A stretch of DNA of 23,224 nt from Elstera sp043721315 (GTDB lineage: Bacteria; Pseudomonadota; Alphaproteobacteria; Elsterales; Elsteraceae), in the NCBI GenBank assembly GCA_043721315.1, contig JAYSQZ010000050.1, forward strand, positions 1 through 23,224, given 5' to 3'. Of the stretch, positions 15,092-22,721 are shown piece by piece. Under the pieces are notes generated by a model. The model saw nothing but the letters and a program-made list of their open reading frames with translations. It searched no databases and had not been told where the DNA came from. Made by a program: the position numbers and the translations under genes. Position 1 is the first letter of the stretch. Each line of letters starts with the position of its first letter.

Positions 15092-16534
15092 ATAAAAAAC
15101 CTTCGCATAATCCTTCGCCAGCGGAATGGTGATTCTCCCCACGGGTTCCGCCGTCTCGAACCGCGCCAGGGCGGCGGGGTTTTCTTGGCGGGTGACGTAG
15201 AGGATGGTGTCGCGGCGGAAGTCTTCGATGCGGGTGGTTAGCTCGAAATGGTTTTGGATCAGCCCGTCCGGGTTCCATTGCACTTGCTGTGCGGGCGGGC
15301 GGACGTAGAAGGATAAGAGGGCGAAGATCATCCGCTCGTCGGTCATCAGCACCGCGCCGGGCATTTGCTGAAGGGTTTGGCGCACGGCCTTGCCCAAAGC
15401 GGGGCTGCCCATCACGGCTTTTAAGGCCGGGTCGGTCTTGCGGGTCAAGTTGACGCCCGCGAGTTTGGCGAGATCGTGGTAGCCGTACCCGACGCCCATC
15501 ACCACTGTGTGCAGCACAAGGCTAGCGGGGATTATCCAGCGCCAGCGCGCTCGGTCTAAGGTCAGCGCCACCACGAGAACGGTAGCCGACACGTAAGCGG
15601 TCGCGGCCCAATTGGCGTTAGCGCGGGAGAGAAAGGCAACGGTCAGCATCACCGCCAGCGGCGTCAGGGCGAAAGCCGCGAGCAGGCCCAGGCGCTCATC
15701 GGGTAGGCGGCGGGTAACGGTCGTGCGGAACAATAGCGCACCAAGCGCCACCAGCAGCACGGGGAAGAGCAGCGGGCCAAACACACCCAGTTGCCCGCCG
15801 ATGAACTCCGCTAGTTTTTTCGGGTGCATCAGCGTGCCGCTCAAATTGGCATTGGCGGCGGTATGGCTGATCGTGGCGAACTGGTGCTGAGCGTTCCACC
15901 AGATATTCGGCGAGAAGACCAAGAGCGCGAAAGCAATCCCGGCCCACAGGCGCGGGTTGGTCCAGAGGTCGCGCCGCCACAGCATCATATGCAGCGCCAT
16001 ACCGCCCAGGAAGAACAGCATGGCATATTTCGCCAACATGCCTAGGCCAATCGCGCCCCCTAGAACCAGCCACCAGCGCGGCTCTGGCTTTGGTTCTGTC
16101 ACGCGCAGATAGGCGTACAGCCCAACAGCCCAGCACAGCAGCAACGGCACATCGGTGGACATAATCAGCGACGAAAAGGTGACGGCAGGCAACAGCCCAT
16201 AGGTGAGGGCGCTATAGAAACCGATGCGGCGGTCGAACAGTTTTTCGCCAATTCGGTAGATCACGAGGCCCGTGGCGAAATGCAGAAACGGCGAGGCAAA
16301 GCGTACGCCGAACTCCCTGTCGCCCATCACGGCAGTGGTCAGCGCAATGATCCAAGACAGCAGCGGTGGTTTTGAGTAATAGCCCCAGTCGAGGTTTTTA
16401 GACCACAGCCAATATTGTGCCTCGTCGCCATGCAGCGGGTAATATTCGCCGGAAAGAATGACCATCCGCGCCGCTGCGAGGAAAAACAGCAGACTTAGGG
16501 CAAGCCCGAAGGAATGGCGCGGCGCATCTTTCAC
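15065..16534 (-). CDS. GT39/ArnT-like membrane glycosyltransferase
   Basis: The 489-aa protein has about a dozen hydrophobic helices. It has the first-loop acidic pair of the PMT/ArnT superfamily in HGDEAQYW (35-42), then YYSKPPLLSW (52-61). Such enzymes transfer a sugar from a polyprenyl-phosphate carrier to lipid A, LPS core or protein on the periplasmic side. A soluble tail occupies roughly 365-489. The GTG start at 16534 lies 3 nt after the LAB_N gene's stop. Together with the upstream polyprenyl-phosphate-sugar synthase-like GT2 it forms a donor-synthesis-and-transfer pair, comparable in design to ArnC/ArnT or the rhizobial RgtE/Rgt galacturonosyl system. The sugar and acceptor are not readable. 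Confidence 0.9.
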   Translation of the reverse strand: MKDAPRHSFGLALSLLFFLAAARMVILSGEYYPLHGDEAQYWLWSKNLDWGYYSKPPLLSWIIALTTAVMGDREFGVRFASPFLHFATGLVIYRIGEKLFDRRIGFYSALTYGLLPAVTFSSLIMSTDVPLLLCWAVGLYAYLRVTEPKPEPRWWLVLGGAIGLGMLAKYAMLFFLGGMALHMMLWRRDLWTNPRLWAGIAFALLVFSPNIWWNAQHQFATISHTAANANLSGTLMHPKKLAEFIGGQLGVFGPLLFPVLLVALGALLFRTTVTRRLPDERLGLLAAFALTPLAVMLTVAFLSRANANWAATAYVSATVLVVALTLDRARWRWIIPASLVLHTVVMGVGYGYHDLAKLAGVNLTRKTDPALKAVMGSPALGKAVRQTLQQMPGAVLMTDERMIFALLSFYVRPPAQQVQWNPDGLIQNHFELTTRIEDFRRDTILYVTRQENPAALARFETAEPVGRITIPLAKDYAKVFYLFRVQGLK

Positions 16535-16537
16535 GGC

Positions 16538-16867
16538 TTAACCTTCGGCATTGCGGCGCTTTTCGCCGCGAATGAGCGTTAGATTGCGGACGTAAACGAT
16601 CAACCCCAGCACCTGCCCCAGCGCAAACACCAGTTCTTTACGGTGAACGGCGTACGCGAAGAGGGAAGCCCCACCGAGCAGGCTGATCCACCAGAAAGCC
16701 GTTGGGATAACGGATTTCTTCTGCTTTTCACTATGCAGCCACTGCACGATAAAGCGCGACATGAACAGGGCTTGTGCGCCGAAGCCAATGAGCATCCAGA
16801 CGCCATCGGTTTCCCAGTTATAGACGAACACGGCCCACAGGCTGTTGAGCCAATCGAGGGGATTCAT
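16538..16867 (-). CDS. LAB_N (lipid-A-disaccharide synthase N-terminal-like) small membrane protein
   Basis: This 109-aa protein has three hydrophobic segments (about 21-40, 53-73, 80-98). Its WMLIGFGAQALFMSRFIVQWL start and SVIPTAFWWISLLGGASLF core are characteristic of the LAB_N family. It is found as a stand-alone gene between polyprenyl-phosphate glycosyltransferases and GT39-type enzymes, where it is thought to assist lipid-linked sugar handling; its precise role is not established. ATG 16867 overlaps the upstream TGA (ATGA), and the GT39 gene follows after 3 nt. Confidence 0.9.
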   Translation of the reverse strand: MNPLDWLNSLWAVFVYNWETDGVWMLIGFGAQALFMSRFIVQWLHSEKQKKSVIPTAFWWISLLGGASLFAYAVHRKELVFALGQVLGLIVYVRNLTLIRGEKRRNAEG

Positions 16868-17583
16868 GCTTCCTCCCGCACGCGCGGAATGCTGCCGCGC
16901 CGCTGGAGCCAGGCGACGCCGAAGAGATCGGTGATGCCCACTAGCGCCCGGTCGAGATTACCGTAATTGGATTTGCCTGCACCGCGCGGACGATGATTGA
17001 CCGGCACCGACACCACCGTGCCGCCCTGGCGCTTCATCAGCGCGGCAAAATAGCGGTGGTAGTGCGTGAAGTAGGGGAATTCCAAAAACACGTCGCGCGG
17101 GAAGAGTTTAAGGCCGCAGCCCGTATCGGGCGTTCCATCGCGCAACAGGGCGGTGCGGATACGGTTGGCGATGCGGGAGGCAATGCGTTTAGACCACACG
17201 TCCTTACGCTGCGTGCGCCAGCCTGCGATCATAACAGCGCCGCCGCCAAGGCTTTGCATCTTGGCCCAAAGGGCGGGGATGTCAGCGGGATCGTTTTGGC
17301 CGTCGCCATCCAGCGTTGCAATCCAAGGGCCGTGCGCGGCTTTTACGCCCGAACGGATGGCGGCGGATTGGCCGCTGCGCGTATCGTGATGGAGAGCGCG
17401 AAAATTCGGCCTATCGCGGCAGAGTTCGGCCAGAACCTCCGGCGTGCGGTCGGTCGAGCCGTCGTTAACATAGACGATTTCATAGGCCAAGCGGCCTTCT
17501 AGCGCCGTGCAGATTTCCTGCACGAGCGGCTTAATATTGTCGGCTTCGTTCAGGACCGGAACGACGACAGAAAGTTCGATCAA
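16864..17583 (-). CDS. DPM1/ArnC-like family 2 glycosyltransferase (polyprenyl-phosphate sugar synthase)
   Basis: A 239-aa GT-A enzyme with VVVPVLNEADNI (6-17), DGSTDRT (41-47) and LDGDGQNDP (91-99), the DxD region typical of dolichol-phosphate-mannose-synthase-like enzymes. TPDTGCGLKLF (near 154-164) and the HRPRGAGKSNYG segment are also family hallmarks. The two C-terminal helices of ArnC/GtrB proteins are missing, so it is a short DPM1-type form. It probably makes an undecaprenyl-phosphate-linked sugar at the cytoplasmic face for the GT39 enzyme two genes downstream. The start is TTG (complement of 17581-17583), with GAGG 5-8 nt upstream. It is first in a tightly packed three-gene operon. 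Confidence 0.9.
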   Translation of the reverse strand: MIELSVVVPVLNEADNIKPLVQEICTALEGRLAYEIVYVNDGSTDRTPEVLAELCRDRPNFRALHHDTRSGQSAAIRSGVKAAHGPWIATLDGDGQNDPADIPALWAKMQSLGGGAVMIAGWRTQRKDVWSKRIASRIANRIRTALLRDGTPDTGCGLKLFPRDVFLEFPYFTHYHRYFAALMKRQGGTVVSVPVNHRPRGAGKSNYGNLDRALVGITDLFGVAWLQRRGSIPRVREEA

Positions 17584-17706
17584 CGCCGCCTCACTCTATA
17601 GTGGGGCGCGCGGCCCCTGCAAAAGCACAGTAGAAGCTGCTGGGAGTAGCCTAATCTGCTTCATTTCGCTACCCCGTTTCGGTACGGGTAAAAGTCAAAG
17701 GCAGCG

Positions 17707-17813
17707 TTAGAGCAAATCCCGAGTGGGTGGAATCACCCGCGACGACGCATTTGCTTAACAAACAAAGAGTTAGAGCGTTTGAAGTGAGCCAATGCGAACG
17801 GAAAATGCTCTAG
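17707..17813. repeat. Composite palindromic intergenic repeat (two stem-loop modules)
   Basis: Two imperfect hairpin modules are joined by a short AAC/AAAG spacer. Module 1 has arms TTAGAGCAAAT (17707-17717) and ATTTGCTTAA (17749-17758), with inner GGGTG/CACCC (17725-17729, 17734-17738). Module 2 has arms TTAGAGCGTTT (17770-17780) and AAAATGCTCTA (17802-17812). The outer ends TAGAGCA/TGCTCTA are inverted. It resembles the widespread TAGAGCATTTTCCGTTC repeats of alphaproteobacteria (recalled, not searched). The gap 17584-17706 to its left shows no gene and should hold the promoter for the GT2 operon. Confidence 0.85.
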
Positions 17814-18511
17814 CGCGCCAGCGACAGCAGCCCCACGACGGCGGCAACGGCAACCATCAACGCCCCTAAAGCCCAGAACAGCGACGGCGCGCGGGCACGC
17901 AGGGGCGGCAAATCGGCCTCGGTTAAATCCGCGCGCCTGCCGGTCAGCATCGGGCGCAGCAGGTTCTGTTTTTTCCACAGGACATAAACCGCAACCGCCC
18001 CAATATGGAGGGCGACGGCAGCAAGAATGACGTTGCTTAGGATTCTGTGAACCGTCGTTAGCCGCGCGCTCAGACTATCGGAAATCAAACCGCTCAAGGG
18101 GCCGTTATAGCTAATGAGATCATGGCTGAACAGCCCCAAGCCCGCCTGTGTGAGCACCAGCAGCAGCAGAACAATCACCATCCAGCCCCCCGCAGCATTA
18201 TGGCCGATATGCTGAGGGGGGTTTGGTTGGCGCATGTCTTCCAAGTGGGCCAGAACCGCTTTCGGCCCGCGCACGAAACTCGCGAACCGCGCATAGCGCC
18301 CGCCAATGACGCCCCAAATTAACCGAAAGACGATCAGAATCAGTATCAGTATTCCGATGCGCTCGTGCAGATCGCGGTTATCGTCGCTCAGGAATGCCGC
18401 CAGAATTAACACCGCTAACAGCCAGTGAAACAAGCGCGTGGGTAAATCCCAGATAAGGGCACCTTTGCCGCGTCGTGCGGGCGGTTTTGCTTTCTTCGAG
18501 GAGGGTGTCAT
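17810..18511 (-). CDS. Cytochrome b561-family membrane protein
   Basis: The 233-aa membrane protein belongs to the bacterial cytochrome b561 / hydrogenase cytochrome-b-like family, electron carriers in the cytoplasmic membrane. Helices lie near 28-43, 50-70, 110-128 and 158-178, with a last one near 210-230. Candidate haem b ligands are His29 (FHW), His49 (LHERIG), His155 (VHRILSN) and His169 (LHIGAV). HIGHNAAGGWM (101-111) is a family hallmark. ATG 18511 has AGGA 7-8 nt upstream. No partner such as a dehydrogenase or cytochrome c is adjacent, so its redox partner is unknown. Its TAG stop is the first three bases of the palindromic repeat at 17707-17813. Confidence 0.9.
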   Translation of the reverse strand: MTPSSKKAKPPARRGKGALIWDLPTRLFHWLLAVLILAAFLSDDNRDLHERIGILILILIVFRLIWGVIGGRYARFASFVRGPKAVLAHLEDMRQPNPPQHIGHNAAGGWMVIVLLLLVLTQAGLGLFSHDLISYNGPLSGLISDSLSARLTTVHRILSNVILAAVALHIGAVAVYVLWKKQNLLRPMLTGRRADLTEADLPPLRARAPSLFWALGALMVAVAAVVGLLSLAR

Positions 18512-18518
18512 GCCGTAT

Positions 18519-18541
18519 TCCTATACTCCCCTCCTATACTC
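18519..18541 (-). promoter_or_regulatory. 10-bp direct repeat in the b561 leader
   Basis: TCCTATACTC occurs at 18519-18528 and again at 18532-18541, a 13-bp period. On the transcribed minus strand each unit reads GAGTATAGGA; the copy nearer the gene contains its ribosome-binding AGGA. It may be an operator, a duplicated promoter/RBS, or a chance duplication. Confidence 0.4.
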
Positions 18542-18609
18542 TCTTGTGGGAGTGTAGCGAAGACGGGCGCGGCTGCCGAGAGATAGTCTTGTGATGTGCG
18601 GGTGTAGGG

Positions 18610-20154
18610 CTAGGCGCGCGCGGCGGCCCCCGCCTGTTGAGCGTTCTGCATTGCCATCATAATCGTCGGCACGCGGGCTAAATCGAACGTCGGCTTCGCT
18701 GCCTTAGCCCCGCCGGTGCGTTGAATCACGTCTTCGGCCTTCTTAATCGCTTCCCCGAGGAACTCGACGATCCGCCGATCCACAGCCTTGATTAAGACCA
18801 TCCACTGCTGCGCGTCTTCAATAGTCATGCGCTTGGATTTAACCTCAGCCGAGAGCTTCTGAAACGCGGCTTGCTGCGACAGTAAATCGGCAACCGTCAG
18901 GTTAAAACGGTTCGGGATGCGGCAGAGAATGGCGTGAACATCGACCAACGACAGGCCGTAGAACAGCTTCCGCAAACAATCGGCCCTATTCATCATCACC
19001 GCTTGATGGAAGGCCAGATTCCCACGTGCATCTTGTTGCAACAGGAGCGACAGGGCTGGGTTGGCGGGCGAGGGCGAGGTTTTATCCATCACCAATAATT
19101 CGCGCTCGGTCTCCCCGCGTGCGTTCTGCTTGGCGATGACCACGGATTCATTCACCAGTAGGCGCAGCAACGACGAAATATAAGCCGGGCGATCCGCAAT
19201 CACCGCCTTCATCAACATACTTTGGAAGATGCGGTTTTTCCGTCCAATGCGGCGATAGATGTAAGCTTGGCCGTGGGCTTTTGCGAGTTGATTATCGCCC
19301 TTGGCAGCCGCTTTGCAAATTTGATCCGACAGGCCACTGAGATACTCCAGCGCCTTATCGAACACTTCCTTATGCTCCGTTTCGATCATCTTCATCAAAA
19401 CTGTTTCGGAGCGCTTGCCGCCGGGATAATCGAAAATAGCTCGCCCGACAGCCAAGCGCTCCGGCATTTCCGATTTCGAGTGCAAGGCGAAATAGATCAT
19501 GTTGCTAGAGAGGCGCGCATCATTCTCCGCCAAATCGGAGAAGAAGATACCGGCCATAATCTCGGCCTTAATTTGCTCGCTTTGCGTTACATGGCTTGGA
19601 AACGAGGCTTCGATTTCGTCAATCGTAAGCTGTTTTGCCAACAGCATGGAGTTGACCGACGGCCAGCGCGGCGTGGGTACCAGCAGGCGGGCTAGCGGGC
19701 TTTCGTCTTGGTCATTCTTACGGCAATAGTCGATTTCAAGCTGAACCAACAGTTGCGCGATACCGAGCGAGTCGTCATCTTCGCTTTCTTTCAAATTATC
19801 AGCCAGATAGTGCCAAATATCATTACCATCTGTGTCAATATGGTTCAGAAAAATTGCAATTCTTTCGGCATCTGTACTTTCGGCGAAGAAGGCGCACATG
19901 TTAGCAATTGGCAACGCCATATCAATGTCGCCATTGGCTAAGCAGAATTGCAGATAGTTTTCGCCTTTAACACCGCGAAAATTGAAAAACATGTGCTGGG
20001 CATCGTCCAGACGAATCCACTGCTGAAGAAACGCAGACATATCGCCGGTCCGCCGCGCAAAGCGCGTGCGAATGTCTTTATCGAGCTTCGCCATATCCGG
20101 GCTTGCGGCCCGCGATAAGGCTTTCTGCGCTGTGTTGTCCTGTTCGTTACTCAT
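18610..20154 (-). CDS. Hypothetical 514-aa protein with ankyrin-like helical stretches
   Basis: No family is recognised with confidence. The protein is soluble, mostly helical, with no signal peptide or membrane segment. Segments such as DTDGNDIWHYLADNL (107-121) followed by a helix and NDQDESPLARLL, and DARGNLAFHQAVMM (in the last third), resemble ankyrin repeats (DxxGxTxLHxA), suggesting a degenerate repeat scaffold for protein binding. The C-terminal part is Lys-rich helix and ends in an Ala-rich tail. ATG 20154 follows a weak AAAGGG site. It stands alone on the minus strand, with a candidate promoter about 100 bp upstream, between a b561 gene and an S24 repressor; no functional link is clear. 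Confidence 0.75.
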   Translation of the reverse strand: MSNEQDNTAQKALSRAASPDMAKLDKDIRTRFARRTGDMSAFLQQWIRLDDAQHMFFNFRGVKGENYLQFCLANGDIDMALPIANMCAFFAESTDAERIAIFLNHIDTDGNDIWHYLADNLKESEDDDSLGIAQLLVQLEIDYCRKNDQDESPLARLLVPTPRWPSVNSMLLAKQLTIDEIEASFPSHVTQSEQIKAEIMAGIFFSDLAENDARLSSNMIYFALHSKSEMPERLAVGRAIFDYPGGKRSETVLMKMIETEHKEVFDKALEYLSGLSDQICKAAAKGDNQLAKAHGQAYIYRRIGRKNRIFQSMLMKAVIADRPAYISSLLRLLVNESVVIAKQNARGETERELLVMDKTSPSPANPALSLLLQQDARGNLAFHQAVMMNRADCLRKLFYGLSLVDVHAILCRIPNRFNLTVADLLSQQAAFQKLSAEVKSKRMTIEDAQQWMVLIKAVDRRIVEFLGEAIKKAEDVIQRTGGAKAAKPTFDLARVPTIMMAMQNAQQAGAAARA

Positions 20155-20249
20155 ACCAGCCTACGCCCTTTCTGGTGTCGGCACCGCAGCCTGAGGAACC
20201 CTCGGCTTTTCTCGACCCGAACTTTACGGGCTTTAATCTTAATTCAACC

Positions 20250-20277
20250 CTAATACCGGATGTATGACCAAAGTCAA
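20250..20277 (-). promoter_or_regulatory. Candidate sigma-70-type promoter for the 514-aa gene
   Basis: On the minus strand TTGACT (complement of 20272-20277) is followed after 16 bp by TATTAG (complement of 20250-20255), four to five matches each to the -35 and -10 consensus. It lies about 95 bp before the start at 20154, in an AT-rich gap. A weaker TTGAAT/TAAAGT pair lies closer. Confidence 0.45.
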
Positions 20278-20315
20278 ACGGCTTTACTTCGTGAACGACC
20301 GAATCGTAACACATT

Positions 20316-20975
20316 TCAAGGCTCTTCGGAACCGACAACGCAGTGAAAGCTTGTAATTTCGTTGCGTAAAATTTCCAAAAAACAGTCTGGATTGTGTTGG
20401 TGCAAAACAAGGCAATCCTCTTTCAACTCAACATACTCTTTAATCAAGACAATGGCGTTTCGTTTGATCACCACCACGCCGGTTTCGCGGCGGGGAGGGC
20501 GGTGAGGATTGACGAACAACAGCATCCCAGGCCGAAAGCGCGGCATCATGCTGTCGCCGACAACGTAGAGCGCATAGGCATCCCGCGCCTGGGCCAGGCA
20601 GGGCGGGCGCGGAGTATAGTCGATTGGCCCGTCTTCCAGAAACATTTCCTGTTCAAGCCCGCCGCGCGCGGCCCCCCGGACGGGAATGAGATCGGAGGCA
20701 AGCCCACCTGTCACCAGTGCGCGCGGGGCGCGGGAGGGGGCTTTAGCAGGGGCGCTAGGGCGAGGGGGTGAGGTAGGAGGGTCCGGGCTAGCGGGCAGCA
20801 GATCGCGCGGCTCAATGCCCAAGGGTTTGGCAAGCCTAATCATCCAATCCAGCGTTAGCCGCCGTTCCCCCCGCTCCAACCGCATGATTTGCTGATGCGA
20901 TGTTTCTGCCGCCTCAGCCAATTGTTCGAGCGTAAGGCCGCGATGCGTTCGCCAATGGCGCAGCCTGTTTTCCAT
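20316..20975 (-). CDS. XRE-family repressor with S24 (LexA/CI-like) peptidase domain
   Basis: From ATG 20975 the protein is 219 aa. An XRE helix-turn-helix occupies about 2-58 (LTLEQLAEAAETSHQQIMRLERGERRLT at 14-41 spans recognition and support helices). A Pro/Ala-rich linker (61-85) follows. The S24 peptidase domain (about 97-215) has the candidate self-cleavage region VRGAARGG (99-106), the nucleophile Ser142 in VVGDSMMP, and Lys179 as the likely base in VLIKEY. Such proteins are stress- or phage-type repressors that inactivate themselves by cleavage. An upstream in-frame ATG (21023) would add 16 residues; neither start has a clear ribosome-binding site. No prophage genes flank it, so it appears to be a solitary chromosomal regulator, perhaps of the divergent gene. 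Confidence 0.9.
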   Translation of the reverse strand: MENRLRHWRTHRGLTLEQLAEAAETSHQQIMRLERGERRLTLDWMIRLAKPLGIEPRDLLPASPDPPTSPPRPSAPAKAPSRAPRALVTGGLASDLIPVRGAARGGLEQEMFLEDGPIDYTPRPPCLAQARDAYALYVVGDSMMPRFRPGMLLFVNPHRPPRRETGVVVIKRNAIVLIKEYVELKEDCLVLHQHNPDCFLEILRNEITSFHCVVGSEEP

Positions 20976-21107
20976 CAAGTCACTATAGCCGTTTCTTGTT
21001 TTGGTGCAAGGTTGCGAATCCATATTGACGGAATTTCAACCAAAATGGTACAAACAAAACAGAAGAACAAATCGTGATTATGCGACTAAAGCGCGCAGGG
21101 GGTTGGC
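20976..21107. promoter_or_regulatory. Divergent control region with operator-like repeats
   Basis: Between the S24 repressor and the divergent 170-aa gene, TTTTGGT (20999-21005) and ACCAAAA (21039-21045) form a 7-bp inverted pair. TGGTGCAA (21002-21009) and TGGTACAA (21046-21053) form a direct pair with one difference. Such repeated sites are plausible repressor operators. The stretch is AT-rich and holds the promoters for both genes. Confidence 0.4.
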
Positions 21108-21620
21108 ATGGGCGTCATACAGCGAGGGCTACGGAGTTCAACGCGCAGCAAGGCGGTGATCGGCCTGGTACGGGGCATTCTGCCGAACGATCCGCCAAAG
21201 GCGATCCCGCTGCGGTCTGGGGCCGGTCTAACACCCCCCACAAAGCCGCTTCCGCTCTCTCTTCCGCCCGTGGCGGTTCCGGTAAGCCTGTCGGACGATC
21301 AACACGCCGCCGCCGAACAGTTGGCGGAGATCTTCGCCGAGGCTGAGTTCGAAGTATGGGCGCGCGGTGGGCCGAGCGGGGAGCGCGCGCCTGCCGATCC
21401 GCTGGAGCCGTCGCCCGCTGCCTTGATCGCCCGAAGCGCCTATCGGGGGGCGATGCGCGCGGTTCCTGTGCTGTTGTCCCCGCTGGTGGTGCATGTGTGC
21501 TGTTTAGGGCTACCGCTGGCGCTGTGGGCGGCGGAAAAGCGTATGCCGCTCCTTCAGGCTGAAGCGGGGCTACGCATCGCGCTTAACCATCTCGTTCGTC
21601 ATTTTCGCGCGTCGGCTTAA
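21108..21620 (+). CDS. Hypothetical 170-aa protein with one hydrophobic segment
   Basis: I recognise no family. The N terminus is basic (1-35), followed by a Pro-rich stretch (42-60), a charged helix (62-86), and a hydrophobic segment (about 118-141) with paired Cys (VHVCCLG) that could be a membrane helix. An amphipathic helix rich in Arg and His ends the protein. ATG 21108 is preceded by a G-rich AGGGGG site. It diverges from the S24 repressor and may be its target. Reading-frame openness in GC-rich DNA lowers certainty, but codon pattern and start site support it. Confidence 0.55.
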   Translation: MGVIQRGLRSSTRSKAVIGLVRGILPNDPPKAIPLRSGAGLTPPTKPLPLSLPPVAVPVSLSDDQHAAAEQLAEIFAEAEFEVWARGGPSGERAPADPLEPSPAALIARSAYRGAMRAVPVLLSPLVVHVCCLGLPLALWAAEKRMPLLQAEAGLRIALNHLVRHFRASA

Positions 21621-21658
21621 GAAAAATTCGGCCTGAGAAAAGTCCCGGCAAACCCGCC

Positions 21659-22720
21659 TCAGTTCACCCGCTTGCCTGTTTCTGCATCGAACACATGCAG
21701 CGCTTGGGTTGGCGAGAGCGCCAAGTGATCGCCCCGCGCCACCACCTGCGCGCCATCCAGGCGGGCGGTGAAAGCGGTGCCGTCGGCCAGGGTGGCATAC
21801 ACGAGGGTATCGGCCCCAAGGGCTTCCACAAGTTCGACCGTGAGAGCGAAGGCCCCGCCGGGGCGGACGCTTAGATGCTCCGGGCGCACGCCGAGCAGCA
21901 CTTTCCGCCCCGCAGAGCTTGGGATCGGTTCGGCCAACTCCAGCGTCGGGCCGCAGGTGAGGCGCACGGCGCCGCCTTCGGTGATTTCGCCCGGCAGCAG
22001 GTTCATTGCGGGGGAGCCGATGAAGCCTGCGACGAAAATAGTTTCCGGGCGGGCATAAAGCTCCAGCGGTGCGCCGATCTGTTCGGCCCGCCCGTCTTTC
22101 AGCACGATCAGCCTATCGGCCATGGTCATGGCTTCGACTTGATCGTGCGTGACGTAAAGAGCCGTGACGCCTAAGCGTTGTTGGAGCTTTTTGATCTCGA
22201 CGCGCATTTGCACGCGCAGCTTGGCATCGAGGTTGGACAGCGGCTCGTCGAACAAAAACAGCTTCGGTTCGCGCACAATCGCCCGGCCCATGGCGACACG
22301 CTGGCGCTGCCCGCCAGAAAGCTGCTTGGGTTTGCGCGCAAGATACGGCCCCAGTTGCAGAATCTCTGCCGCTTGCTTGACGCGGGTTTCGATTTCAGCC
22401 TTCGGCATCCCGCGATTCTTAAGCCCATAGGCCATATTATCGGCCACGCTCATATGGGGGTAGAGCGCGTAATTCTGGAAGACCATAGCAATATCGCGGT
22501 CTTTCGGCTCCAGTTTGCTCACGTCCCGGTCGCCGATAGTGATGCTGCCCGAGGTTGCGGTTTCGAGGCCCGCGACGATCCGCAGCAGGGTTGATTTCCC
22601 GCAGCCAGACGGGCCGACAACAACGATAAACTCCCCGTCGCGGATAGCACAGGAAATTCCGTGCAGGATATGCGTATCGCCAAAGCTCTTGCGAATAGTG
22701 TCGAGCGTGACTTGGGCCAT
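21659..22720 (-). CDS. ugpC: sn-glycerol-3-phosphate ABC importer, ATP-binding protein
   Basis: The 353-aa ATPase belongs to the MalK/UgpC class, energising sugar or glycerol-3-phosphate uptake at the inner membrane. Walker A GPSGCGKST (36-44), Q-loop Gln82, signature LSGGQ (134-138), Walker B LFLFDE (154-159) and switch His192 are all intact. The C-terminal regulatory (TOBE/OB) part occupies about 240-353. ATG 22720 is chosen because AGGAG lies 7 nt upstream, rather than the longer frame starting at 22741 inside the permease gene. The permease stop is 1 nt before it, so the genes are one operon. The UgpC name rests on the adjacent UgpE-like permease; MalK-like proteins for other substrates look similar. 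Confidence 0.88.
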   Translation of the reverse strand: MAQVTLDTIRKSFGDTHILHGISCAIRDGEFIVVVGPSGCGKSTLLRIVAGLETATSGSITIGDRDVSKLEPKDRDIAMVFQNYALYPHMSVADNMAYGLKNRGMPKAEIETRVKQAAEILQLGPYLARKPKQLSGGQRQRVAMGRAIVREPKLFLFDEPLSNLDAKLRVQMRVEIKKLQQRLGVTALYVTHDQVEAMTMADRLIVLKDGRAEQIGAPLELYARPETIFVAGFIGSPAMNLLPGEITEGGAVRLTCGPTLELAEPIPSSAGRKVLLGVRPEHLSVRPGGAFALTVELVEALGADTLVYATLADGTAFTARLDGAQVVARGDHLALSPTQALHVFDAETGKRVN

Positions 22721-22721
22721 C

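Noticed and set aside
20186..20206. Small hairpin followed by TTTT on the plus strand upstream of the 514-aa gene
   Set aside because: The stem is short and includes a G-T pair, and no plus-strand gene ends before it, so a terminator role is not supported.
20147..20410. An 87-codon minus-strand frame spanning the gap before the 514-aa gene
   Set aside because: It overlaps the end of the S24 repressor and the promoter-like region, and has no good start or domain.
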